From the NCBI RefSeq assembly GCF_000411255.1, contig NZ_KE150413.1:2580580-2644579 (forward strand): a stretch of 64,000 nucleotides of DNA. Reading direction: 5' to 3'. Both the position numbers and the translations under genes were made by a program. The DNA is from Paenibacillus sp. HGH0039. GTDB taxonomy: Bacteria > Bacillota > Bacilli > Paenibacillales > NBRC-103111. The notes under the pieces are model-generated. The model had not been told where the DNA came from and ran no database searches. It saw only the letters and a program-made list of their open reading frames with translations. Shown in pieces: positions 1 to 8,303 of the stretch; the first letter of the stretch is position 1, and each line of letters opens with the position of its first letter.

Positions 1-1265
1 GCCCGAAGCCGGCTCCACATGGCGGCGGCTTTCTTCTCATAGCGGGCGAGCCAATTTTCCGCTTCCCGGCGTCTGCCGAGAATGGTCCCCAGCAGCTCGA
101 TCCGTTCGTCAAGCGGGGCGAAAGAGTCAAACGTGAGCGTGGGGGCGATCGCGCGAAGCGTGTCATACTGCGATTCGTCTTCGCTGGAGACGATGATAAG
201 GTCGGGCTTCAGCGCTTCGGTAACGGCAGGATTGATCGGGAAGCCGATATCCTTGACGGGAGACTTAAGGCGGCCGGTCTGATGAATCCACGGATAGCCT
301 CCGCCTATGGCTTCCACGCCGAGAACGGCAAGATCGCCGAATGTTTCCCCGTGGTAAATGACCCGTCGGGGGAGCGCCGGAATCTCGACCTCATGACCCG
401 TCCAGTCTTTAATCCGGGTCCGCTTTTGCACAGATTGGCTGTATTGTCTCGGTGTAATGCCGGTCACCTGCCGGAAGCGCCGGTTGAAGTAATATTCGTC
501 GGCAAAGCCGACCCGTTTCGCGATTTCCCGCAGAGGTTCCCGTGTAGACTGAAGCCACTCCTTGGCTTTCTCGATTCTAAGCTCGTTCAGGTAATCCAAG
601 GGCTTTTTCCCGGTCAGCTCTTGAAAGATCGTGCTGTATTGCCAATGGGGGACACGGGCCTGCTCAGCCAGAAATTTTACCGTAATGGGCCGCTTGTAAT
701 GCTCCTGAATGTAGCGGATGCTGTTCTCCACCGCGTGTGTGCAGCTTGAAGGCTCAGGGCTGCTCACGTTGTGTTCCAGCAGGAATCCCATCAATTCCTG
801 AAACTGCAGCTGCCGGTAAAAGTGCTGAAGTTCTCCGGATGGGTCGGATTCCGTCAGCAGATCGGCAAAACGCACGGCTCTCGCGAAAGGATAGACGGAC
901 CATTCCACGCGGCCCCGAACGAGCGGTTTCAGGTATAAAGCCGTATGGGAGCCTTTGCAGTAAACTATCCGGCACGTGATACGGTAGTACGTCAGACGCC
1001 GGTCGCTGTCCATCCTAAGCCGATAGGAAGCCCCGGGAGGGATCATGTAGCACTTGTCGGGAGCGCAGAAGAAAGTTTCATCCGCCACTCTCAACGTGCC
1101 GGTGCCGGCGCTAATGAGCAGAAGAGTATGTACATCCGGTTTTTCGCCCGCGTCAACTTCGGGCCCTGCAGCCGGTTCACAGGTACCAGGCATGATTTTG
1201 TCGGCAGCCGCGAATTGGAACAGGAGAGAACGGACAGGAAGAGAGCCAGACTCGGAAGGGACCAT
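1..1265 (-). CDS. AraC-family regulator fused to a siderophore-binding domain (Btr/YbbB-like), 3' end outside the window
   Basis: About 421 residues are visible and the frame runs off the window edge. Residues 1-130 form a variable sensor arm. An AraC double helix-turn-helix follows at about 150-250, recognisable from its AEQAR and EIAKRVGFADEYYFNRRF segments. From about 265 a periplasmic-binding-protein-like domain begins (PRRVIYHGETFGDLAVLGVEAIG). This order matches Bacillus Btr, which senses ferric siderophore in the cytoplasm and activates uptake genes. The fused domain resembles the lipoprotein encoded just upstream, so both may recognise the same ligand (inference). I chose the ATG at 1265 because AGGA lies ahead of it. 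An in-frame ATG at 1313 lies on the other side of a Fur box and has no ribosome binding site. Confidence 0.85.
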   Translation of the reverse strand, partial: MVPSESGSLPVRSLLFQFAAADKIMPGTCEPAAGPEVDAGEKPDVHTLLLISAGTGTLRVADETFFCAPDKCYMIPPGASYRLRMDSDRRLTYYRITCRIVYCKGSHTALYLKPLVRGRVEWSVYPFARAVRFADLLTESDPSGELQHFYRQLQFQELMGFLLEHNVSSPEPSSCTHAVENSIRYIQEHYKRPITVKFLAEQARVPHWQYSTIFQELTGKKPLDYLNELRIEKAKEWLQSTREPLREIAKRVGFADEYYFNRRFRQVTGITPRQYSQSVQKRTRIKDWTGHEVEIPALPRRVIYHGETFGDLAVLGVEAIGGGYPWIHQTGRLKSPVKDIGFPINPAVTEALKPDLIIVSSEDESQYDTLRAIAPTLTFDSFAPLDERIELLGTILGRRREAENWLARYEKKAAAMWSRLR

Positions 1266-1287
1266 GATATCACATCCTATTTGAAAC

Positions 1288-1302
1288 TGATAATCATTAT
1301 CA
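1288..1302 (-). promoter_or_regulatory. Fur box before the AraC-type siderophore regulator
   Basis: TGATAATCATTATCA is a perfect 7-1-7 match to the Bacillus Fur box core. It ends 22 bases before the chosen start of the regulator, so iron-replete Fur should repress it. Confidence 0.8.
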
Positions 1303-1325
1303 ATAAAATTCATTGTAACTAAAAC

Positions 1326-1362
1326 AAAGAAGCTTTTCAACAGAGGTTGAAAGCTTCTTTTT
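1326..1362 (-). terminator. Intrinsic terminator after the siderophore-receptor gene
   Basis: An inverted repeat (AAAGAAGCTTTTCAAC, four-base loop, GTTGAAAGCTTCTTT, one bulge) is flanked by T/A runs. It separates the receptor gene from the regulator gene on the minus strand, so the two are probably distinct transcripts. Confidence 0.6.
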
Positions 1363-1416
1363 GAATGAACCGCTGAGTTGTTACGCTGCGGAAGGGCGTA
1401 TGCCGTCAGAGCAGGC

Positions 1417-2415
1417 TTATTCTTTGAGCAGAACCGGTATTTCGTTCAACAGCCATTCCCGTGTAGCGGCGTCACTGCCGGATTTGAGAATGTCGAGCGT
1501 GTAGACGTGCCCGTTCTTCACGGCCGGAAGATCGAGCCAGATCCGGCTTTTCAGAAGCTCCTCCGTCGACTGCTGCGCTTCTTTGTCTACCGGGGTCAGA
1601 ATAAAAATCCGGTCACCGGCTACTTGGGGGAGAACCTCCGGCGAAATTTGCTTGAAGCCCGCTTTTTCGTCCAGCACGTCGCGGATCGGCGGAGTCGGCA
1701 CGAATCCGTTCTTGTCGTAGAGAACTTGGGAAAGTCCCGTGCTTGCCATCACAAACAACCGGTTGCCCGGATAATAAGTGAAAACGGAGGCCGTCTCGCC
1801 GGGTTTTATTCCCGCGTCATGCAGGATCTTCCACATCGCTTCCGAACGTGATTCGTAATCGGCCAGCCATTTTTCCGCCTCCGGCTTTTTGTCCAGAAGA
1901 TCGCCGAGCAGAAGAAGCCGTTCCTTCATGGGCAGGAACGTATTGAACATGAGCGTAGGCGCGATTTTGTTCAACTGCTCGTATTCTTTCTCGTCGGTAC
2001 TGCCCGTTAGGATAAGATCCGGGCCCAGCTCCAGCACTTTCTCCAGGTTAATGGGAGAACCGATGTCCGTAATGGTCTTATGCTTGTCCGCATATACCGT
2101 GCCCGTAAGCCAGTTGGTTGCCGTCCCGATGGCCTGCACGCCCAGTGCATCCAGATCGCTGAACGTCTCCCCGTAAAAAATGACCTTCTTGGCGGCGGCC
2201 GGAATTTCGGCCGTATGCCCTTTGTAATCCGTAACCTTGCGGGGAGAGGCGGCGGATTTATCGGCAGCGGCGGTGTGGGTGCCGGCAGGATTCGCGGTTT
2301 GCTTGCTTGCGGTATCGCCGGTTTTCTGTGAACCGGAGCCGGCGCATCCGCTTAATAAAGCGGCGCTTAGTATCGCAGTGAAAAATAAGGTAGAAACAGG
2401 TCGTGCCAAGTTCAT
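1417..2415 (-). CDS. Iron-siderophore ABC transporter substrate-binding lipoprotein (FecB/FeuA family)
   Basis: This 332-residue protein begins MNLARPVS. It has a lipoprotein signal with lipobox LLSGC, placing the lipidated cysteine at residue 24. A Ser/Thr/Lys-rich linker follows, then a class III periplasmic-binding fold with KVTDYKGHTAEIP and KKVIFYGETFSDLDALGVQAIG, typical of ferric-siderophore receptors. It should sit outside the membrane and deliver siderophore to a permease; no permease or ATPase gene is in the window. The frame is open further upstream, but the ATG at 2415 has GGAGG 11 bases before it, and a lipoprotein signal starts only there. A strong Fur box lies upstream. The downstream gene is a regulator with a homologous domain. 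Confidence 0.88.
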   Translation of the reverse strand: MNLARPVSTLFFTAILSAALLSGCAGSGSQKTGDTASKQTANPAGTHTAAADKSAASPRKVTDYKGHTAEIPAAAKKVIFYGETFSDLDALGVQAIGTATNWLTGTVYADKHKTITDIGSPINLEKVLELGPDLILTGSTDEKEYEQLNKIAPTLMFNTFLPMKERLLLLGDLLDKKPEAEKWLADYESRSEAMWKILHDAGIKPGETASVFTYYPGNRLFVMASTGLSQVLYDKNGFVPTPPIRDVLDEKAGFKQISPEVLPQVAGDRIFILTPVDKEAQQSTEELLKSRIWLDLPAVKNGHVYTLDILKSGSDAATREWLLNEIPVLLKE

Positions 2416-2447
2416 GAGTCGGTCAGCCTCCATCGGTCTTATATAAC

Positions 2448-2466
2448 GATAATGATTCTCATTATC
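2448..2466 (-). promoter_or_regulatory. Fur box before the siderophore receptor gene
   Basis: GATAATGATTCTCATTATC is a near-perfect 9-1-9 inverted repeat of the classical 19-bp Fur site, 32 bases upstream of the lipoprotein start. Iron-dependent repression is expected. Confidence 0.85.
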
Positions 2467-2724
2467 GGTTGCTGTTATCATAGCGTACCCGTATGCGGCC
2501 GACAATGGACAAATCCGTGACGCGGCTTTTGATTTTGTGCAAAAACGACGGCGGAGTCTCACGCGCGTTCTGTTGAAAAAGGATGCCGGCTCATTTTAAA
2601 TCGCAAGCGGATGAGCAAGCGGCCGGATAATCGCATTCTTTCTTCACATCCATCCTTCGGTCCCCATCTAACCGTATCTGTGCTAAGATTTTCTCAATGA
2701 ACGAATGGGAGAGGGGAAAACAGG

Positions 2725-3624
2725 ATGAACCCGATAAAATTCGGCAGTCTTGTCGTTACAGCCACGCTGCTTATGGGGTCTTCGTTTGCGGTCGGCAAAA
2801 TGGGACTCGCCTACGTTTCGCCGCTGCTGCTTGTGGGAGTCCGTTTTACGCTGGCCGGGGCCCTGATGGCCCTGTGGGTCTTGGGCACGAGAAGGCGAAT
2901 GCCGCAGACGGCCGCCGGGTGGGGACGGATCGCCTTGATCGGCCTTTTTCAGACAACGGGAGTGATGGCGTGCATTTTTCTGAGCCTGAGAACCATTTCC
3001 GCCGGAGAGTCGTCGCTGCTAACCTTTGTGAATCCGCTGCTGGTCGTGCTGCTGGGCACTCTTTTTCTCGGGATGAAGTACCGGTGGTCCCAGTGGGCCG
3101 GCATAGGGGTCGGATTTCTGGGAGTCGCCGTGACGCTCGGGTTCCAACTGGATTTTAAAACAGGAACCCTATTCGGGCTGGGCTCCGCAGTATTCTGGGC
3201 GGCCGCAACGCTGCTCGTCAAACGCTGGAGCGCTTCTTTCGACATTTGGGTCATGACCGCTTTTCAAATGCTGGCGGGCGGACTGGCACTGCTTGTACTC
3301 GGCCTGCTAGTGGAAAAACCGCTTTTTGTGCTGAATGCGGATTCGCTATGGATCATTCTGTATCTCGCGGTACTGGGCTCCATTGTGCAGTTTGCGGCCT
3401 GGTATTATCTGCTGAGCAGGGGAGATCCCGGAAAGACGAGCGCCTTTCTTTTTCTGGCCCCGTTCTTCGGCGTGCTTTCGGGCTGGCTGCTGCTGGGCGA
3501 GACCGTCCGCTCATATGTGTACGTAGGAGGTCTGCTGATTCTGGCCGGTATCTTCCTCGTAAACTGGGCGCCTGCCCGAACCGGTGCCGGGTCGTCCCGT
3601 TTTGAAAAAGATCATTCCGCCTGA
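2725..3624 (+). CDS. EamA/DMT-superfamily transporter
   Basis: The 299-residue protein is almost entirely hydrophobic, with about ten transmembrane helices in two EamA repeats. The first contains FAVGKMGLAYVSPLLLVGVRF and the second starts near FWAAATLLVKRWS. The C-terminal tail is short and basic. Proteins of this family export metabolites, amino acids or drugs; the substrate cannot be told from sequence. AGAGGGG before the ATG is a good ribosome binding site. It is transcribed away from the Fur-controlled receptor gene and the two share a 300-base intergenic region. It appears to be a single-gene unit, as the next gene encodes an unrelated secreted enzyme with its own ribosome binding site. 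Confidence 0.85.
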   Translation: MNPIKFGSLVVTATLLMGSSFAVGKMGLAYVSPLLLVGVRFTLAGALMALWVLGTRRRMPQTAAGWGRIALIGLFQTTGVMACIFLSLRTISAGESSLLTFVNPLLVVLLGTLFLGMKYRWSQWAGIGVGFLGVAVTLGFQLDFKTGTLFGLGSAVFWAAATLLVKRWSASFDIWVMTAFQMLAGGLALLVLGLLVEKPLFVLNADSLWIILYLAVLGSIVQFAAWYYLLSRGDPGKTSAFLFLAPFFGVLSGWLLLGETVRSYVYVGGLLILAGIFLVNWAPARTGAGSSRFEKDHSA

Positions 3625-3749
3625 TCACCGGAGCCTATGGTTCAAAAACCAAAATATGGAGAATAAACCTGTAATCCGGAACCTGTTTTAAAGGGCGGGA
3701 AGGCGGTATGATGAACACGGGATTGCAATTAGGAAAAGGGGGATCATGG

Positions 3750-4982
3750 ATGATGAACCGCAAGCGGCTTTCCTTGCTCTTGTCCGTATTTCTGCTTCTC
3801 AGTCTCTTCTCGTCCTTTGTGCTCGGCCGGACCGCCGGAGCTTCTTCAGCCAGCGATTGGGTGCCGGTCTGGAGCGATGAATTTAACGGCCCAAACGGGT
3901 CGGGACCGGATTCTTCGAAGTGGAATCTGGAAACCGGAGCCGGCGGCTGGGGAAATAACGAGCTGCAGCACTATACCAGCCGCACGTCCAACGCTTATCA
4001 GGAAAACGGAAATCTGGTCATTCAGGCTTTAAAAGAAAACTATAACGGCTCGGGTTACACGTCCGCGCGCCTCACGACGCAAAATAAATTCAACCTCAAA
4101 TACGGGCGGGTTGAAATGCGCGCCAAGCTGCCTTACGGGAAAGGAATCTGGCCCGCTTTCTGGATGCTCGGCAAAGACATCGGCACCATAGGCTGGCCCG
4201 CCAGCGGCGAGATCGACATTATGGAGTATGTCGGCGCTCTGGAACCGAACCGCGCGTACGGAACTCTGCACGGACCGGGCTATTCCGGCTGCTGCGGCCT
4301 CTCCGGTTCGTATCTGCATCCGCAGAATTTGAGCAATGACTACCACACGTTCGCTTTGGAGTGGGAGCCCGGCGTGTTCAAGTGGTTCGTAGACGGCAAG
4401 CTGTTTCACACGAGAACGCTGGCGGACGCAGGCACGAATGCCTGGGTGTTCGACAAGGAATTTTTCTTCCTGTTGAACCTCGCTGTGGGAGGCAACTGGC
4501 CGGGTTACCCCGACGGTACGACAGTCTTCCCGCAAAAATATTACATCGACTATGTCCGTGTATGGCAGCGCGCGGGAGGCTATAACGTCGTCGCCCTGAA
4601 ATCGGAAGCGAACGGAAAATACGTGACCGCCGAACATGCAGGCGCCAGCCCGCTGATCGCCCGTTCCGAGACCGTCAGCGGCTGGGAGAAGTTCGAGCTG
4701 GTCGACCTCGGCGGCGGTAAGGTCGCCCTGAGAGCGCTTATCAACAACCGTTACGTTTCCGCGGACAATGCGGGAGGAAGCCCGCTCATTGCGAACCGGG
4801 AAGCGATCGGCACCTGGGAGACTTTTGAGCTCGGTAAGACGGCGGACGGCAAGCAGACGTTAAAAGCGCTGGCGAACAACCAATATGTGTGCGCCGACAA
4901 CGAAGGCGCGAGCCCGCTGATCGCGAACCGCGCCACGGCCAGCAAGTGGGAGAGCTTCGTATTAATGAAGCAGAATCCGTAA
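3750..4982 (+). CDS. Secreted GH16 endo-beta-1,3(4)-glucanase (laminarinase type) with C-terminal beta-trefoil
   Basis: The 410-residue precursor has a signal peptide ending near TAGASSAS. The GH16 catalytic domain covers roughly residues 35-275. Its signature EIDIME places the nucleophile at Glu154 and the acid/base at Glu159. The flanking GIWPAFWML and NLAVGGNWPG segments are typical of laminarinase-like members acting on beta-1,3-glucans. The last 130 residues hold three repeats of about 42 residues, each with a 'YV-A-SPLIA-R-W-FEL' pattern. This suggests a fascin-like or ricin-like beta-trefoil for carbohydrate binding. The frame opens at 3708, but AAAGGGGG before 3750 and the clean signal peptide support 3750. 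A strong terminator follows, so it is monocistronic. Confidence 0.9.
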   Translation: MMNRKRLSLLLSVFLLLSLFSSFVLGRTAGASSASDWVPVWSDEFNGPNGSGPDSSKWNLETGAGGWGNNELQHYTSRTSNAYQENGNLVIQALKENYNGSGYTSARLTTQNKFNLKYGRVEMRAKLPYGKGIWPAFWMLGKDIGTIGWPASGEIDIMEYVGALEPNRAYGTLHGPGYSGCCGLSGSYLHPQNLSNDYHTFALEWEPGVFKWFVDGKLFHTRTLADAGTNAWVFDKEFFFLLNLAVGGNWPGYPDGTTVFPQKYYIDYVRVWQRAGGYNVVALKSEANGKYVTAEHAGASPLIARSETVSGWEKFELVDLGGGKVALRALINNRYVSADNAGGSPLIANREAIGTWETFELGKTADGKQTLKALANNQYVCADNEGASPLIANRATASKWESFVLMKQNP

Positions 4983-5013
4983 GCGGCCGCTCTCCGGCCA
5001 AACGACAGGCAAT

Positions 5014-5055
5014 GACAGGAGTTTCCTTTGGGTAAAGGAGGCTCCTGTCTTTTTT
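5014..5055 (+). terminator. Intrinsic terminator of the GH16 gene
   Basis: GACAGGAGTTTCCTTT and its near-complement AAAGGAGGCTCCTGTC enclose a GGGT loop, followed by a T run. Confidence 0.85.
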
Positions 5056-5232
5056 GTGCCGGAAAGCTGGCAGGAAGCGAATACCGCAAGCTTGGATCAG
5101 GGTACTTCCGAGTGCCTAAGGCGCGCAAAAGCACCTATCGAACTTTAAAGTGCTTACTTCACGAAAGAGTAAGCAGGGCGCATAATAGGACATGCTACAT
5201 TTTAAGCCTACACAACAGGAGGTCATCCGAGA

Positions 5233-6075
5233 ATGACTAAACATCTGCAAGATACAACTACTCTTCACAACGGAGTTAAAATGCCCTGGCTCGGTCTCGG
5301 CGTTTTTAAAGTAGAGGAAGGCCCCGAACTGGTAGAAGCGGTTAAAACGGCTATCAAAAACGGGTACCGGAGTATCGATACGGCCGCCGTATACGGCAAC
5401 GAGGAAGGGGTCGGCCAAGGAATCAGGGAAGGTCTGGCCGAAACGGGTCTTTCCCGGGAAGAGCTTTTCGTCACTTCGAAAGTCTGGAATGCGGATCAGG
5501 GTTACGAATCTGCTCTCCAGGCGTTTGAAGTCAGTCTGCGGAAGCTCGGCCTGGACTACCTCGATTTGTACCTGATCCACTGGCCTGTCCAAGGGAAATA
5601 CAAAGACACGTGGCGCGCTCTTGAAGCCATTTACGAGTCGGGCAAAGCCCGGTCTATCGGAGTCAGCAATTTCCATGTCCATCATTTGCAGGACCTTCTG
5701 CAGGAGGCGAAGATCAAGCCGATGGTCGACCAGGTCGAATTTCATCCGTGCTTGACCCAGGAAGAACTGCGGGCTTACTGCCGCGAACAGGGAATCCAGT
5801 TTGAAGCGTGGTCCCCGCTTATGCAGGGCGAGCTGCTGGATAACGAGGTTCTGAAGACCGTTGCGGGCCGTCACGGCAAATCCGTCGCACAGGTTATTCT
5901 GAGATGGGATCTGCAAAACGGCGTGGTGACAATCCCGAAATCGACGAAAGAGCACCGCATTATCGAAAACGCAAGCGTGTTCGATTTCGAGCTGACGCCG
6001 GATGAAATGAGCCGGATCAGCGGCTTGAACGAAAATAAAAGAGTCGGTCCGGACCCGGACAACTTTGATTTCTAG
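5233..6075 (+). CDS. Aldo/keto reductase (YvgN/YtbE-like, AKR5 type)
   Basis: This 280-residue TIM-barrel reductase is close in length and motifs to Bacillus YvgN/YtbE, which reduce methylglyoxal and other aldehydes with NADPH. The catalytic tetrad is complete: Asp49 and Tyr54 in SIDTAAVYGNE, Lys83 in VTSKVW and His116 in LYLIHWPV. The phosphate-binding IPKS segment lies near the C-terminus. An AACAGGAGG ribosome binding site precedes the ATG. Terminators lie on both sides, so the gene is probably transcribed alone. A detoxifying cytosolic role is likely; the natural substrate is unknown. Confidence 0.9.
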   Translation: MTKHLQDTTTLHNGVKMPWLGLGVFKVEEGPELVEAVKTAIKNGYRSIDTAAVYGNEEGVGQGIREGLAETGLSREELFVTSKVWNADQGYESALQAFEVSLRKLGLDYLDLYLIHWPVQGKYKDTWRALEAIYESGKARSIGVSNFHVHHLQDLLQEAKIKPMVDQVEFHPCLTQEELRAYCREQGIQFEAWSPLMQGELLDNEVLKTVAGRHGKSVAQVILRWDLQNGVVTIPKSTKEHRIIENASVFDFELTPDEMSRISGLNENKRVGPDPDNFDF

Positions 6076-6169
6076 GCATAAATATTGCTCAAAAATTCGA
6101 GCGGATCAGTGCCGCCCCGATGCTTTGCCGTCCGGCTTATGCACCGGAGCCAGATGCTGTGCAGTTCCT

Positions 6170-6196
6170 AAAAGCCGTCCTTTGGACGGCTTTTTT
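6170..6196 (+). terminator. Intrinsic terminator of the aldo/keto reductase gene
   Basis: AAAAGCCGTCC and GGACGGCTTTTTT enclose a TTT loop. Confidence 0.85.
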
Positions 6197-6289
6197 GCTG
6201 TTTCGGCTCCCCGGGAGCAATTTTTAGGTTCTATTAAGTTGCTTTTAAGATTCGGAGAGGATAATCAAGGAAAAACCCTGGAGGAAGCT

Positions 6290-7798
6290 ATGTCTATACG
6301 CATGCGGCTTACTTTGTTATATTCGGGTATTCTTTCCGCTACACTGCTGTTGTTCGGCATTGTCCTGTACAGCTTTCTGCAGATTTATTTTATTAATGAC
6401 CTTAAAGATTCGCTCAGAGAGCAGACGGATGTGCTGCAGGAGAGTGTCACCTATAAGCTGAAGGTTGATCCCCTGGGCTCCGATCTGGACATTCAGCTCG
6501 ACCATGTCGATACCGTCCAGTCGGGCATGTACCTGCAGCTCGTCAATTTGATCAACGGCGATAAGGCGAGGACGCGAAATTTGGGCCAGGTGGAACTGCC
6601 GTTCTCCAAAGATGCCGCCGGTAAAAAAACGGAGGGCTACTACATTACCGAAGAGGTCCAGCAATCACCGTTTCTCATCTACAATCAGCCGCTGCTGCTG
6701 AACGGGAAGCTAGTAGGCGTACTGCAATCCGCCTATAATATCGGCTTGATCGATAAATTTCTGTCCATACTCCGGCTTGTGCTGATTCTGCTCTCTCTGG
6801 TGATCGTCTGCACGGCCTCGTTCATGGGCTGGCTCTCCTCCAAGCGGGCGCTGAAGCCCGTATACGCCTTGATTGAGGCGACCCGCCAAATTCAGAAAAG
6901 CGACGATCTGGGCAACCGGATCGCCGTTAAACCGACGGGAGACGAAGTCAGCCTGCTGGGGACGACCATCAACGGCATGCTGGAACGCATCCAGCACATG
7001 TACGGGGAACTGGACAAGTCCTACATGACCCAGCGGAGGTTTGTGGCAGACGCCTCCCACGAATTAAGAACACCTTTGACGACGATAAGCGGCAATGCGG
7101 AATTTTTACAAAAGGCTTGGCTGTCGTTCCGGCAGGCTCCGGAGCGGAGGATAGACAAGGAGCAATTGGAACTGTCTATCGAAGCCATTCACGATATTGC
7201 CGACGAGGCAGGCCGGATGGGGAGGCTGGTGCATAATCTGCTGACTTTGGCGCGTGCCGATTCGGGGCTTCATCTGAGAAAAGACAGACTGAACATAAGC
7301 TCCATCGTCCAGGATGTCATCCGCAAATCCCAGGTGCTTGCGAAATCCGCCGAGTTTCAAGCCGGTCCACTGGAGGGTCTGGAATCTTTGCAGATTGTGG
7401 GCGACAGGGATTACCTGCAGCAGCTTTTGTTTATTTTCGTGGAAAATGCCTTCAAGTATACCGAAAACGGCTGTGTGAGGTTCTTCGCAAGGGCGGCGGG
7501 AGAAAATGCGGAGCTTATTATCGAGGACACCGGAATCGGCATGGACGAAGCGGATATTCCGCATATCTTCGACCGGTTTTACCGGGCCGATCCTTCAAGA
7601 GGCGAAACGGAGGGGACCGGCCTTGGGTTGTCGATCGCGAAATGGATACTGGAGGAACATCGGGGAACCGTCGAGATCCGAAGCCGCCGGAACGAAGGAA
7701 CCCGTTTTACGATCCGGCTTCCGGTCGTTCCCGCTACCCATGAGGAAGGAAGAATGCCCGCCTTGAGTGAAGCTGCTTCCGCGGGGATCGAAGGATAA
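6290..7798 (+). CDS. Membrane sensor histidine kinase without an adjacent response regulator
   Basis: The 502-residue protein has a transmembrane helix at about 10-30, an extracellular sensor of about 130 residues, and a second helix near 160-185. A HAMP linker follows (KRALKPVYALIEATRQI). The HisKA motif ASHELRTPL carries the phosphorylated histidine at about 257. The HATPase domain has ENAFKYTENG (N box), DTGIGM (G1), FDRFYRAD and GTGLGLSIAK (G2). It resembles ArlS/CssS-class kinases, which normally follow their regulator gene. Here the upstream gene is a terminated reductase and the downstream genes are unrelated, so the partner must be elsewhere. The frame opens at 6065, but GGAGG before 6290 and the membrane helix define the start. 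Confidence 0.9.
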   Translation: MSIRMRLTLLYSGILSATLLLFGIVLYSFLQIYFINDLKDSLREQTDVLQESVTYKLKVDPLGSDLDIQLDHVDTVQSGMYLQLVNLINGDKARTRNLGQVELPFSKDAAGKKTEGYYITEEVQQSPFLIYNQPLLLNGKLVGVLQSAYNIGLIDKFLSILRLVLILLSLVIVCTASFMGWLSSKRALKPVYALIEATRQIQKSDDLGNRIAVKPTGDEVSLLGTTINGMLERIQHMYGELDKSYMTQRRFVADASHELRTPLTTISGNAEFLQKAWLSFRQAPERRIDKEQLELSIEAIHDIADEAGRMGRLVHNLLTLARADSGLHLRKDRLNISSIVQDVIRKSQVLAKSAEFQAGPLEGLESLQIVGDRDYLQQLLFIFVENAFKYTENGCVRFFARAAGENAELIIEDTGIGMDEADIPHIFDRFYRADPSRGETEGTGLGLSIAKWILEEHRGTVEIRSRRNEGTRFTIRLPVVPATHEEGRMPALSEAASAGIEG

Positions 7799-7817
7799 TC
7801 AGTGTTCTAAAAACGGG

Positions 7818-7847
7818 AAAAGCCGCTGCTTCAGCGGCTTTTTTTTG
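7818..7847 (+). terminator. Intrinsic terminator of the histidine kinase gene
   Basis: AGCCGCTG and CAGCGGCT enclose a CTT loop and are followed by eight T residues. Confidence 0.85.
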
Positions 7848-8044
7848 TGCGAATTGCAGGAAGGGATGATAAATAATTAATAACATTAATTAAAATGGTT
7901 AATGACGTTAATTGAATCGGAACGTTGTCTTCATTCATGAAACGAGGGGTACCTCCTGTGTAAGCTTACACTTCTATATTCGCTTTTTTCGGACAAAAGG
8001 TTCGATCCGGCAAAAAAGAGATTTCCGTCTTATGACGGCACAGC

Positions 8045-8070
8045 AAAAAAGCCAGAGCCGCAGCTCTGAC
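8045..8070 (-). terminator. Terminator downstream of the bicupin/DoxX-remnant unit
   Basis: Read on the minus strand, CAGAGC, a four-base loop and GCTCTG are followed by GCTTTTTT. It lies just beyond the stop of the DoxX remnant, which suggests the remnant was once part of the oxdC transcript. Confidence 0.65.
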
Positions 8071-8074
8071 TTTA

Positions 8075-8300
8075 CTAGGTACGGGAAGGTTCTTCAAGGC
8101 GCGGATTGTCCGCGTCCGGTTCGGACGATGCCCACAGCACCCACCAGATAAGAAGAGGCTGGAACAACAAGCGCAGCCAGAGGAGCGAAGGGGGGCGTAT
8201 ACGATTGGGACGGGGCGGGAATGTGGTACAGGGCCGCGCAAATGTTGGCGGGAAACACAAGTACGAGGTAGACGGCGATGATCACTCCCGGCCGGAATCA
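8075..8300 (-). pseudogene. Decayed DoxX-family membrane protein gene (C-terminal half only, frameshifted)
   Basis: Directly after the bicupin stop, one frame encodes IIAVYLVLVFPANICAALYH. The neighbouring frame then encodes LLWLRLLFQPLLIWWVLWAS and ends at 8075. Joined, these match the last two helices of DoxX-family proteins (the 'VFPANI ... WLRLPLQ ... IWW' pattern). The switch coincides with a run of six C on this strand (8191-8196); five C would restore one frame. The N-terminal half, usually about 60 residues, is absent, so this is a remnant even if the shift is a sequencing error. Confidence 0.6.
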
Positions 8301-8303
8301 CGA

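Noticed and set aside
5116-5955. Minus-strand open frame across the aldo/keto reductase
   Set aside because: The plus-strand protein has a full catalytic tetrad and ribosome binding site, so this is a shadow frame.
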